64,000 bases of DNA from Phycisphaerales bacterium (GTDB lineage Bacteria; Planctomycetota; Phycisphaerae; Phycisphaerales; SM1A02), in contig SIAA01000006.1 in assembly GCA_009692045.1 (NCBI GenBank), forward strand, positions 24,174-88,173, in the 5' to 3' direction. Below are positions 1 to 8,106 of this stretch, piece by piece (the first letter of the stretch is position 1; each line of letters begins with the position of its first letter). Below the pieces are notes generated by a model, which was given only the letters and a program-made list of their open reading frames with translations, made no database searches and was not told the origin of the DNA. Position numbers and translations under genes: made by a program.

Positions 1-34
1 ACATCAAGCATTACTCGCCAAGGAAACTACTCCC

Positions 35-481
35 ATGATGATCCATGACATTACTGCCCGCACTGGAGCGCACAAGAAACGAATGCGCGTTGGACGCGGT
101 GAAGGTTCTGGTAAGGGCGGCACAAGCGGTCGCGGTCACAACGGCGCCAAGAGTCGCGCTGGTTGGACCAGTCGCCCCGGCTATATGGGCGGCTCCACTC
201 CTCTGAGCCGTCGCTTCCCCAAGCGTGGGTTCAGCAACGCCGACTTCCGCGAGACTTTCAGCGTCGTGAATGTGCGCGATCTGGAGAAGCACTTCGAAGC
301 AGGTGCGCACATCGATCTCGATGCGCTCATCAAGACAGGCGTAGTGCGTAACGCATCTCTGCCCCTGAAGGTGCTCGCCGTGGGCGAGCTCTCCAAGAAG
401 CTGACGGTGGTCGCCGCCAAGTTCTCGGCGGCTGCCAAGGCCAAGATCGAAGCAGTGGGTGGGGCCGCAACCGTCGGTTGA
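35..481 (+). CDS. rplO: 50S ribosomal protein L15 (uL15)
   Basis: Large-subunit ribosomal protein uL15, 148 aa, a normal length. The Gly/Arg/Lys-rich N-terminal half (RVGRGEGSGKGGTSGRGHNG, about residues 18-37) is the characteristic rRNA-binding extension, followed by the globular domain. Two ATGs lie in tandem at 35 and 38, and an AAGGA ribosome-binding site at 20-24 fits either. It opens the spc-type cluster and is followed 40 bases later by secY, the usual order. A different reading frame ends at a TGA (36-38) overlapping the start and could be the tail of an upstream ribosomal gene, but it is too short to name. Confidence 0.97.
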   Translation: MMIHDITARTGAHKKRMRVGRGEGSGKGGTSGRGHNGAKSRAGWTSRPGYMGGSTPLSRRFPKRGFSNADFRETFSVVNVRDLEKHFEAGAHIDLDALIKTGVVRNASLPLKVLAVGELSKKLTVVAAKFSAAAKAKIEAVGGAATVG

Positions 482-521
482 TTACAGAGTCTGCCTAAGA
501 AGACAAGAAGCACTAAAAGCG

Positions 522-1931
522 ATGATTCAAGCACTTCTCAACATCTTCCGCATTCCCGAGCTGCGTAACCGCGTCTTGTTTACGCTGGGAATGCTGGTGA
601 TTTATCGCATCGGGTTCTGGATCCCGCTGGTAGGCGTGGATCAAACCGAGCTGGCAGTCGCGGCCGAGCGTGCCACCGAGAATGCCAGTGGCTTCGGTCG
701 GCTCTTACAGTTCGCCTCGATCTTCTCCGGCGGATCTCTGCAGCAGAGCACGGTGTTCGGTCTGGGAATCATGCCTTACATCACTGCTTCCATAATCTTC
801 CAGTTATTGCAGTCGGTATTGCCGAGCCTGCAAGAGTTGAAGAAGGAAGGCGCGCATGGCCAGCAGCAGATTCAGGAGTGGACGCGCTATCTCACCGTTG
901 GTCTTTGCCTAGTGCAGGGAATAATGTGGCTTGGATTCATGCGCACACAGAATCTGGTGCAGCCACAGTTTCATACGGGCCCAGCGATGTTGGTCTACTA
1001 CGCTGCCGGCGTAGCGGGGCTGACTGCCGGCAGCCTGTTCCTCATGTGGTTGGGCGAGCAGATCGACAAATATGGCATCGGTAACGGTGTCTCGATCATC
1101 CTCACCGCCGGAATTCTGGCTCGCATGCCCAGCGCCATCGAGTGGGTTGCTGCCAACTTCAATCCCAGCACGCAGGCGGAGGCCGGAGCGATCGGTGTTC
1201 CCCAGGTGGCGCTGCTTGCAGCAGGCTTCGTCTTTGTAGTGGCGGGTGCCATCATCATCACCGTGGCGCAGCGGCGCATCCCCATACAACAGGCGCGACA
1301 TACCCGTGGCCGCAAGGTCTTTGGTGGTCAGCGTCACTACTTGCCGCTTCGACTCAACCACGCGGGCGTGATGCCCATCATCTTTGCCAGTTCCCTGATG
1401 ATTTTCCCCTCCGCTGGTTTCGGCTGGCTGCAGACGCGGGCGCAGCAGGGCGGTTCGAGCGATTGGTGGATCAGCACCACCAACTTCCTCTCTCAGAACT
1501 TCCAGATGGGTGAGTATCCCTATGTGGTTGTCGAGATTCTGATGATTTACTTCTTCAGCTACTTCTGGGTAACCGTGCAACTTTCGCCAGAGGACATGGC
1601 GAAGCAGCTTCGCGATCACGGCAGTTTCATCCCGGGCTTGCGCCCAGGGCCGCGGACCGCCGAATACCTAGAGACCGTGATCGAGCGGATCACCTATGTC
1701 GGCGCCGGATTCCTCTCCCTCATCGCCATCATTCCCACCCTTGTTTCTCAGCAGATGGGTATTCCCTTCTTCGTAGCTCAGTTCCTTGGTGGCACTGGTC
1801 TCCTCATTGTGGTGAGTGTGGCTCTCGACATTGTGCAGCGGATCGAAGCCAACCTTCTTATGCGCAACTACTCAGGCTTCCTCTCCCACAGTGGCGATCT
1901 TGGACCTCGAATCAGATCGGCGCGCGGTTGA
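522..1931 (+). CDS. secY: Protein translocase subunit SecY
   Basis: Central channel of the Sec translocon, 469 aa from the ATG at 522. An upstream in-frame ATG at 459 lies inside rplO and would add 21 residues unlike SecY, so I prefer 522, where the protein begins MIQALLNIFRIPELRNR as the family does. About ten hydrophobic segments are visible. The plug and TM2 region includes SGGSLQQSTVFGLGIMPYI, and the basic cytosolic loops carry RRIPIQQARHTRGR. The usual following gene adk is absent and map follows directly, its start region touching the secY stop (TTGA). Confidence 0.97.
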   Translation: MIQALLNIFRIPELRNRVLFTLGMLVIYRIGFWIPLVGVDQTELAVAAERATENASGFGRLLQFASIFSGGSLQQSTVFGLGIMPYITASIIFQLLQSVLPSLQELKKEGAHGQQQIQEWTRYLTVGLCLVQGIMWLGFMRTQNLVQPQFHTGPAMLVYYAAGVAGLTAGSLFLMWLGEQIDKYGIGNGVSIILTAGILARMPSAIEWVAANFNPSTQAEAGAIGVPQVALLAAGFVFVVAGAIIITVAQRRIPIQQARHTRGRKVFGGQRHYLPLRLNHAGVMPIIFASSLMIFPSAGFGWLQTRAQQGGSSDWWISTTNFLSQNFQMGEYPYVVVEILMIYFFSYFWVTVQLSPEDMAKQLRDHGSFIPGLRPGPRTAEYLETVIERITYVGAGFLSLIAIIPTLVSQQMGIPFFVAQFLGGTGLLIVVSVALDIVQRIEANLLMRNYSGFLSHSGDLGPRIRSARG

Positions 1932-1933
1932 CC

Positions 1934-2890
1934 ATGATGACCATCGGAGCCAATGTCGCCACTACAACTGCTCGCGAGCAGGCTCCCGCTGCTGCGGCGC
2001 TAACTCGCGGCGAGGTAGTACCCACCAGTCGGCGAGTTCCCCGCGCCGAGTTGCGCTCTGCCAGCGAGATCGCCGCAATGCGTGAGGCTGGACGGGTAGT
2101 TCGCATGGCGTTGGACGCGGCATCGCGCGCTGCAGTTTCCGGAGTTCGTCCTGCGGTTCTCGACTCCATCGTTGCCGGTGTACTCGCGGCCAATCGCGCC
2201 GAGCCGGTCTTTCAGGGCTGGCCCGGCGGCATCACGGCCTATCCGTCTACCTGCTGCGTGTCTGTGAATGACGCCCTTGTACATGGAATCCCTGGTGATG
2301 TTCCTCTGGTTGATGGTGATGTTGTCGCCATCGATGTGGGAGTCCGAATGCGAGATTGGTGCGCCGATGGCGCCACCACGATCATCATCGGTAAGGGCGA
2401 TCGACGGGCCGAAGAACTCAGGCAGACCTGCTCCGAATGTCTTGATCTCGCCCTTGCTTTGATCCGCCCCGGAATGCGCTGGAGTGCCGTGGCCGAGGCC
2501 ATGCAATCGCATGCGGCATCGCATGGTTTCGCTTTGGCTACCGGTTTTGTGGGGCACGGAATCGGCCGCAGCCTGCACGAACTCCCCGAAGCACCATCAT
2601 TTGTCACGCCTTCGCTCCATGCGCGCGATGACTTCACCCTGCTTCCGGGCATGACTCTCGCTATCGAACCAATGCTCATCGAGCGACCTGATGAGGGTTG
2701 CGCTTGCATCGGCCGCGATGGCTGTGCTGTGGGTGTGGCCACGCGAGTGGATAGTGATGGCTGGACCGTACGCACCGTTAGCGGCGCGCGCTCGGCCCAC
2801 TTTGAGCACACCATAGTCGTCCTTCCCAATGGCATCGAGGTACTTACCGCGCCGCGGTTTGGCGGCAGCGGCACTAGAGGAGTTGCCTAA
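1934..2890 (+). CDS. map: Methionine aminopeptidase, type I
   Basis: Removes the initiator methionine from nascent proteins. About 318 aa, longer than the usual 250-265 because of roughly 40 extra N-terminal residues before SASEIAAMREAGRVV, where the family domain begins. All five metal ligands are visible: Asp in AIDVGV (about 134), Asp in CADGAT (about 145), His in FVGHGIG (about 208), Glu in AIEPML (about 245) and Glu in HFEHTIVV (about 291). A TTG at 1928 overlapping the secY stop is an alternative start. Position between secY and infA is typical. Confidence 0.95.
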   Translation: MMTIGANVATTTAREQAPAAAALTRGEVVPTSRRVPRAELRSASEIAAMREAGRVVRMALDAASRAAVSGVRPAVLDSIVAGVLAANRAEPVFQGWPGGITAYPSTCCVSVNDALVHGIPGDVPLVDGDVVAIDVGVRMRDWCADGATTIIIGKGDRRAEELRQTCSECLDLALALIRPGMRWSAVAEAMQSHAASHGFALATGFVGHGIGRSLHELPEAPSFVTPSLHARDDFTLLPGMTLAIEPMLIERPDEGCACIGRDGCAVGVATRVDSDGWTVRTVSGARSAHFEHTIVVLPNGIEVLTAPRFGGSGTRGVA

Positions 2891-2899
2891 AGGCCCAAC

Positions 2900-3115
2900 A
2901 TGCCCAAAGAAGACAAGATAACTCTCGAGGCAGAGGTAACCGAGGCTCTTCCTGATGCGATGTTCCGCGTCAAGTTGCCCAATGATCAGCAGATCATCGC
3001 CTATGTAAGCGGAAAGATGCGCAAGTTTTTCATCCGCATCCTTCCCGGCGACAAGGTAACGGTCGAGCTGAGTCCATATGACATGACCAAGGGTCGGATC
3101 ACATTCCGCCACTAG
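2900..3115 (+). CDS. infA: Translation initiation factor IF-1
   Basis: IF-1, 71 aa, a single OB-fold domain that occupies the ribosomal A site during initiation and helps IF-2 and IF-3. The sequence is canonical from the first residues: it contains [16 protein letters not shown], the basic [15 protein letters not shown] stretch and the C-terminal [11 protein letters not shown]. It sits in the standard map-infA-rpmJ order, with a 9-base gap after map. Confidence 0.98.
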   Translation: MPKEDKITLEAEVTEALPDAMFRVKLPNDQQIIAYVSGKMRKFFIRILPGDKVTVELSPYDMTKGRITFRH

Positions 3116-3142
3116 AAAACAGCGATTTCAGAGGAAAGAAAC

Positions 3143-3259
3143 ATGAAAGTCCGAAGCAGTATCAAGCGTCGAACAATGGATTGCCAGATCGTGATCCGCA
3201 AGGGCAAGCGATTTGTCATCAACAAGAAGAACCCCCGTCTGAAGCAACGACAGGGTTGA
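3143..3259 (+). CDS. rpmJ: 50S ribosomal protein L36 (bL36), zinc-free type
   Basis: A 38-residue ribosomal protein read directly from the [13 protein letters not shown] at the start and LKQRQG at the end, both diagnostic of bL36. A GAGGAAAG ribosome-binding site precedes the ATG. Of the four zinc ligands of standard bL36 (Cys11, Cys14, Cys27, His33) only Cys14 remains; the others are Thr, Asn and Leu. This is therefore a C-minus form, which should not bind zinc. It lies at the normal place between infA and rpsM. Confidence 0.96.
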   Translation: MKVRSSIKRRTMDCQIVIRKGKRFVINKKNPRLKQRQG

Positions 3260-3272
3260 GAGGAACCGAACC

Positions 3273-3650
3273 ATGCCACGCATTGCAGGTGTAGACATCC
3301 CCGAGAAGAAGAAGATTCTGTATTCGCTGCAGTACATCCACGGAGTTGGCGCCAAGGTTGCTGCCGACATCCTGGAGCGAACTCAGATCAGCCCCGATCG
3401 GCGCGCTGGTGACCTGAACGATCAGGAGCTGTCATCGATCGCCACCACCATCGACGAAAACTACGAGGTCGAGGGTGCCCTGCGGCGCAAGGTGCAGCAG
3501 GACATTCAACGACTCAAGGACACCAAGTCCTATCGGGGCGAGCGCCATCGCAAGGGACTGCCCGCGCGCGGTCAGCGCACCCGTACTAATGCTCGTACCC
3601 GCAAGGGCCGTAAGAAGACTGTCGCTGGTAAGAAGGGCATCAAGGGCTGA
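3273..3650 (+). CDS. rpsM: 30S ribosomal protein S13 (uS13)
   Basis: Small-subunit head protein uS13, 125 aa, which contacts the P-site tRNA and the large subunit. It starts MPRIAGVDIPEKKKI and contains the helix-two-turns-helix element around IHGVGAKVA. The very basic tail (RGERHRKGLPARGQRTRTNA, about 88-107, then a Lys-rich end) reaches the tRNA. Thirteen bases separate it from rpmJ and 21 from rpsK. Confidence 0.98.
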   Translation: MPRIAGVDIPEKKKILYSLQYIHGVGAKVAADILERTQISPDRRAGDLNDQELSSIATTIDENYEVEGALRRKVQQDIQRLKDTKSYRGERHRKGLPARGQRTRTNARTRKGRKKTVAGKKGIKG

Positions 3651-3671
3651 TCCAGTCCTAAGGAACAAACT

Positions 3672-4046
3672 ATGTCCACTAAGAAAAAGGTTCATAAGGG
3701 CGTTACCAAGGGCATCGTGCATGTCACGGCCTCCTTCAACAACACGCTGGTCACAATTACTGACCTCAATGGCGAGACCCTTTGCTGGGACTCCGCAGGC
3801 AGTGTTGGCTTCAAGGGCGCGCGCAAGAGCACGCCTTTCGCTGCCAGCCGCGCTAGCGAGCGCGCTGCGGGCAAGGCCAAGCGACTTGGTATGAAAGAGG
3901 TCGATGTTCGAGTTCGCGGTGCAGGCCCCGGGCGCGAGAGCGCTGTGACTGCCCTGCAAGCGAACGGACTTCGCGTTTTGAGCGTCGAGGATCGCACACC
4001 GCTTCCCTTCAACGGCTGCCGAGCACCAAAGAAGCGCCGAGTCTAG
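3672..4046 (+). CDS. rpsK: 30S ribosomal protein S11 (uS11)
   Basis: Platform protein uS11, 124 aa. Family landmarks are [18 protein letters not shown] near residues 14-31, [13 protein letters not shown] in the middle, and the terminal [12 protein letters not shown] ribosome-binding site AAGGAA lies just ahead of the ATG. The usual next gene, rpsD (uS4), is missing; a 116-base structured gap leads to rpoA instead. Confidence 0.98.
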   Translation: MSTKKKVHKGVTKGIVHVTASFNNTLVTITDLNGETLCWDSAGSVGFKGARKSTPFAASRASERAAGKAKRLGMKEVDVRVRGAGPGRESAVTALQANGLRVLSVEDRTPLPFNGCRAPKKRRV

Positions 4047-4058
4047 TTTTTATCGTCC

Positions 4059-4125
4059 GTCCGGCCCCACTGTAGGGGTTGTTGCGCCGCACAGCAGGGC
4101 GCATCAACATCCGATCGGGGCGGAC
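4059..4125 (+). promoter_or_regulatory. Candidate structured leader of rpoA
   Basis: Seen in the sequence: an outer stem pairs GTCCG plus CCCC (4059-4063 and 4065-4068, one bulged G at 4064) with GGGG plus CGGAC (4117-4125), giving 9 pairs. It encloses a second hairpin, 4078-4088 with 4098-4108, of 10 pairs plus one T-T mismatch and a 9-base loop. The CCCC at 4065-4068 can instead pair with GGGG at 4075-4078, so two folds compete. It lies 38 bases before the rpoA start, where rpsD is usually found. Regulation of rpoA or rplQ by a ribosomal protein is inference. Confidence 0.5.
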
Positions 4126-4162
4126 AAGGTTCTTCATCAACGCTGCTGTATTGGAGATTCAC

Positions 4163-5161
4163 ATGCATATCAAATGGCGCGGACTCAATCTACCGGCGCG
4201 TGTCTCATCAGAGGCCCGATCGCTCACCCCAACCTTTGGCCGCTTTTTGGCCGAGCCCTTCGAGCGTGGCTTCGGTACCACCGTGGGCAACGGGCTTCGT
4301 CGCATCCTGCTCTCCAGCCTCGAAGGTGCCGCACCAACTTCGGTGCGAATCTCCGGCGTGGAGCACGAGTTCTCCGTGATCAGCGGTGTTCTGGAAGATG
4401 TCACCGACCTCATCCTCAATATCAAGGGGCTCATCGTGGAGATGGATGGCGAGGATGCCAAGATTCTGAATCTTTCCGTGCAGGGTCCCTGCGATGTAAC
4501 CGCTTCCAGTTTTGAGGGCGACGCCAGTGTTCGCATCATCAATGGGACGCACCACATCGCCAAGGTCACTGACAAGGTGAAGTTGGAAATCAGCATCACC
4601 GTGGAGCGTGGTCGGGGCTATCGCCCCGCCAGCGAGGCATATTCGGGCGGGCAAGAGCAGATCGTCGGGCAGATTCCCATTGACGCCATCTTCTCGCCCG
4701 TACAGCGAGTCCGATTCCGAGTCGAGGACACTCGTATCGGTCAACGCACCAACTATGACAAGTTGGTGATGGACATCTGGACCAACGGCACCGTGACTCC
4801 CGAACTGGCTCTTGTCGAGTCCGCCAAGATCTTGCGCAAGCACCTCAATCCCTTTGTCATGTATGACAGCGCGGGTGATGAGGTCGCTAACGCCGGTATC
4901 GCGGCGGAGCAGGATGCCGATGCTGACATGGAGCGAAAGTTGACAATGCAGGTCGCTTTCCTGGACCTGGGAGTTCGTGCCAGCAACTGCCTTGAGTCAG
5001 CCGGGGTTCGCACAGTTGCCGAACTTATTGCCTACACCGAGGACGAACTGCTCGCTCTGCGCGCATTCGGTAAGACCTCACTTCGTGAAGTTCAGGGGCG
5101 TCTCGAGGAGCTCGGACTCGCTCTGGCAACTCAGTCAACATCGACTCAGGCCAAGGCCTGA
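4163..5161 (+). CDS. rpoA: DNA-directed RNA polymerase subunit alpha
   Basis: Alpha subunit, 332 aa, which nucleates core polymerase assembly. I chose the ATG at 4163 because the protein then starts MHIKWRGLNLP and is preceded by TTGGAG; the open frame extends upstream to 4079 but that part falls in the structured leader. The N-terminal domain has the family core EPFERGFGTTVGNGLRRILL (about 32-51). The C-terminal domain, after a linker near 240, contains LGVRASNCLESAGVRTVAEL and FGKTSLREV, the helix-hairpin-helix region that binds UP elements and activators. Confidence 0.97.
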   Translation: MHIKWRGLNLPARVSSEARSLTPTFGRFLAEPFERGFGTTVGNGLRRILLSSLEGAAPTSVRISGVEHEFSVISGVLEDVTDLILNIKGLIVEMDGEDAKILNLSVQGPCDVTASSFEGDASVRIINGTHHIAKVTDKVKLEISITVERGRGYRPASEAYSGGQEQIVGQIPIDAIFSPVQRVRFRVEDTRIGQRTNYDKLVMDIWTNGTVTPELALVESAKILRKHLNPFVMYDSAGDEVANAGIAAEQDADADMERKLTMQVAFLDLGVRASNCLESAGVRTVAELIAYTEDELLALRAFGKTSLREVQGRLEELGLALATQSTSTQAKA

Positions 5162-5179
5162 GGTCGGAAGGGATACACC

Positions 5180-5770
5180 ATGCGCCATCGCGTTGCCGGA
5201 ACTCAACTTTCAATCACCAGCGCTCATCGACGCGCCATGATGCGGAACCTCGCCGCCGGGCTCTTCGAGCACGGGCAGATCACGACCACACTTCCCAAAG
5301 CAAAGGCTGTTCAGCCCTTTATTGAGAAGTTGATCACTCTCGCCCGCAGCAAGACGCTTGCTAGCCGCCGCGCGCTGACCTCTCGCATCAACGACCGCTC
5401 GATTCACTCTTGGGTCGCTGATCCCAATACCAAAGAGTCGCGAAAAAAGAGCGACTTCTGGGAGTTGCCGAAGTCGGAGGACATTGGCTTCAACCGCTAC
5501 GGCGAGCTCAAGAAGTCGCCTCGGCTGATACAGCACATCGTTTCCAAGGTTGCCACCCTGTTTGAGGGACGCGCTGGTGGTTACACCCGCATCGTCAAGC
5601 TCGACAAGCGGCGACTCGGTGATGCCACCGATTTGGTTGTGTTGCAGTTGGTGGGGCGCGAATCGGGGTCGCAGGTAAGCGGCAACAAGAGTCGTCGTCG
5701 CAAGGCTGCCGATGCCCGCACAGCGTTTGCCGCCAAGTTGCGTAAGACGAGGGAAGAAGCAAAGGCTTAG
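5180..5770 (+). CDS. rplQ: 50S ribosomal protein L17 (bL17), extended
   Basis: bL17 at the polypeptide exit tunnel. The start MRHRVAGTQLSITSAHRRAM and the C-terminal motif GGYTRIVKLDKRRLGDATDL are unmistakable. At 196 aa it is much longer than the typical 115-130. An insertion of roughly 45 residues (about 74-116, rich in Lys, Ser and Glu) separates the two conserved halves, and a basic tail of about 35 residues follows. It ends the alpha operon, 18 bases after rpoA. Confidence 0.95.
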   Translation: MRHRVAGTQLSITSAHRRAMMRNLAAGLFEHGQITTTLPKAKAVQPFIEKLITLARSKTLASRRALTSRINDRSIHSWVADPNTKESRKKSDFWELPKSEDIGFNRYGELKKSPRLIQHIVSKVATLFEGRAGGYTRIVKLDKRRLGDATDLVVLQLVGRESGSQVSGNKSRRRKAADARTAFAAKLRKTREEAKA

Positions 5771-5822
5771 ACCTAGAGTTTCGGTTCGACGCACTCCAGT
5801 CTGGGGTGACTAGACTCCGCGC

Positions 5823-6815
5823 ATGCTGGCAGCGATCGAATCGTTACAGGTAGGGGCATTGCAGTCTCTGGCCGCTGCATCGGATGCAGCTGCGCTGGAA
5901 GCGTGGCGAGTGGTGCACTTGGGTAGTAACGGGTCCCTCAAAGCGCTGATGCTTCGCCTGAAGGAGGCGGACAAGGCTGAGAAGCCGGCGCTGGGCAAGC
6001 GGCTGAACGAACTCAAGTCGGGGATGGAGGCTGCTTTCGAGATGCGGCGAGTAGCGGTAGGTAGCGCCAAAGTCGAGTGTCCTCTTGATCTGACCGAGCC
6101 AGGCACCGCGCCAGTCGATGGACGCAGGCATGTGCTGACGCGCACCATTGATGAGATAACCGAGGTGTTCGCCCGCATGGGATTCTCGGTGGTCGAAGGA
6201 CCCGAGGTCGAAGATGAGTGGCACAACTTCACTGCGCTCAACATTCCCGAGGGGCATCCTGCCCGCGAGCGCACTGACAACTATTACATGGCCCAGCAGG
6301 CCGGCACTCGTCGCCTGCTGCGCACTCAGACATCGACCGTGCAGATTCGGGCGATGGAGGTGATGAAGCCTCCTCTCAAGGTGTGCGCCGTCGGCCGTGT
6401 CTACCGACCTGATACTCACGATGCCACTCACTACTCCATGTTTCACCAGATCGAGGGTCTGTTCGTTGACCGCGATGTGACGATGGTGGATCTGAAGACC
6501 ACGCTGCTCCAGTTCGCTCGGGCCTACTTCGGAGCCGAGGCTGAAGTAAGGATGCGACCAAGCTTCTTCCCCTTTACAGAACCGAGCGCCGAAGTAGATA
6601 TGAAGATGCCGGTGAAGGGTGAATGGAAGTGGGTCGAACTAGGTGGTTGCGGGATGGTTGATCCCAATGTGTTCAAGGCGGTCGGGATTGATCCCGAGCA
6701 GTGGAGCGGATTCGCCTTTGGTCTGGGGGTAGAGCGTATTGCCATGCGCAAGTACGGCATCGCTGACATTCGCTGGCTGTTCGAGAACGACCTCAGATTC
6801 CTGCGCCAGTTCTAG
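5823..6815 (+). CDS. pheS: Phenylalanine--tRNA ligase alpha subunit
   Basis: Catalytic alpha subunit of the alpha2-beta2 PheRS, 330 aa. It has an N-terminal coiled-coil arm (about 1-85) and then the class II catalytic core: MGFSVVEGPEVEDEWHNFTA (motif 1 region), HQIEGLFVD (motif 2) and the final GLGVERIAMRKYGIADIRWL (motif 3). The beta-subunit gene pheT is not adjacent; the next gene, argJ, points the other way. The start ATG lies 52 bases after rplQ with no strong ribosome-binding site. Confidence 0.96.
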   Translation: MLAAIESLQVGALQSLAAASDAAALEAWRVVHLGSNGSLKALMLRLKEADKAEKPALGKRLNELKSGMEAAFEMRRVAVGSAKVECPLDLTEPGTAPVDGRRHVLTRTIDEITEVFARMGFSVVEGPEVEDEWHNFTALNIPEGHPARERTDNYYMAQQAGTRRLLRTQTSTVQIRAMEVMKPPLKVCAVGRVYRPDTHDATHYSMFHQIEGLFVDRDVTMVDLKTTLLQFARAYFGAEAEVRMRPSFFPFTEPSAEVDMKMPVKGEWKWVELGGCGMVDPNVFKAVGIDPEQWSGFAFGLGVERIAMRKYGIADIRWLFENDLRFLRQF

Positions 6816-6837
6816 GCTGCGGTGGGAATGCCGAGAC

Positions 6838-8106
6838 TCAGGTGGTGTACTCAGCGTTGATCTCGACATAACGCTTGGTCAGTCCGCAGGAGTAGAAGTG
6901 GTCCTCGGCCTCACCCTGGCCGAGATCGATTGCGATGTGCACCACATCCTGCCTGAAGGCTTCGCTGCGTGCCTCAAGCGAACTCGATGCCGGTGCACCC
7001 GCGGCGAACAGGGGTACGCCGCCAGCGCTGATCCTGATGGAGTCCATGTCCAGCGCCACCCCGGCGCGTCCGACTGCCGCGAGGATGCGGCCCCAGTTGG
7101 GATCACCGCCCGTGACGGCAGTTCGCACCAGCAGGCTCATGGCGACGGTACGCGCCACTTGCAGAGCATCCTCGCAGGTTGCGGCGCGGGTCACCCGCAC
7201 CTCGATCCCGCGCTCGAATCCCTCGCCGTCCTGAACAACCATAAGTGCCAGCTCGCGCGCGACCTCGTGCATCGCTTGTTCAATGAGGTGGTGAGGACAC
7301 TCTCCGGCGGCCCCGGAGGCGAGCGCGAAGATGGAATCATTCGTGGAAGTGTCACCATCGACGCTGATGCGGTGAAATGACTGTTCGGTCGCGCGGCGCA
7401 GCATCGCCTCGAGGGCAGGGGGCTCCACAGCGGCATCAGTGAGGACCACGCTGATCATCGTTGCCATGTTGGGGTGAATCATGCCCGCGCCCTTGGCAAC
7501 GCCCGACACCGTGAAGGTAACAACAGGGGAGTCTGCAGCTGTGGATGCCGGCACGCGCACGAGGCGAAATGCCGTTTTCATCCGGGTGTCTGTAGTCATG
7601 ATCGCTCGAGCGAATGGCTCGGCATCTGCGTCTTGCAAGGCAGAGTCCAAAGCATCAAGCGCGGCGACGATCTTGTTCGAGGGCAGCTGCACACCGATCA
7701 CTCCCGTGGAGTTGATCAGTATCGACTCAGGAGCACAGGCGAGTAGGCGCGAGAGGGCATGAATCGTCTCATCGCAGCGCTGTAAGCCCTCGGGGCCGGT
7801 TGCGGCATTGGCACATCCAGAGTTGACTAGCAGCGCCATGGCGTGACCGCGACTTCGCAGCAGATGGTCGCGCGAAACTCGAATCGGTGCGGCCGCCGCA
7901 AGATTTGTCGTAAACAGAGCGGCTGCGGTGGCTCCATGCGGCGCGACAATCAAACCCAGATCGGTTGCCCCCGACTTCTTGATCCCAGCGCTTACCCCCG
8001 CGCAGCGGAAACCGCGGGGAAGGGGGCACGAGTGCGGTGCAGGCGAAGCAGGGCTGGCTGACGCGAGCTCGGCGAATCCCGGCTCGGAAGTGTTAGCGCC
8101 CGCCAC
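6838..8106 (-). CDS. argJ: Glutamate N-acetyltransferase / amino-acid N-acetyltransferase
   Basis: ArgJ recycles the acetyl group from N-acetylornithine to glutamate and, in bifunctional forms, also makes N-acetylglutamate from acetyl-CoA. 422 aa, full length. The proenzyme cleavage site is visible in MIHPNMATMI, where Thr216 becomes the nucleophile of the beta chain; NSGCAN and INSTGVIG are further family motifs and the end KRYVEINAEYTT is typical. The GTG start overlaps the end of argH by 14 bases and is preceded by GAGGGGA. It is the last gene of the arginine operon. Confidence 0.95.
   Translation of the reverse strand: MAGANTSEPGFAELASASPASPAPHSCPLPRGFRCAGVSAGIKKSGATDLGLIVAPHGATAAALFTTNLAAAAPIRVSRDHLLRSRGHAMALLVNSGCANAATGPEGLQRCDETIHALSRLLACAPESILINSTGVIGVQLPSNKIVAALDALDSALQDADAEPFARAIMTTDTRMKTAFRLVRVPASTAADSPVVTFTVSGVAKGAGMIHPNMATMISVVLTDAAVEPPALEAMLRRATEQSFHRISVDGDTSTNDSIFALASGAAGECPHHLIEQAMHEVARELALMVVQDGEGFERGIEVRVTRAATCEDALQVARTVAMSLLVRTAVTGGDPNWGRILAAVGRAGVALDMDSIRISAGGVPLFAAGAPASSSLEARSEAFRQDVVHIAIDLGQGEAEDHFYSCGLTKRYVEINAEYTT

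Noticed and set aside
909..1619. Long reverse-strand open frame inside secY
   Set aside because: A coding shadow in a GC-rich gene: composition is implausible and no family match is visible.
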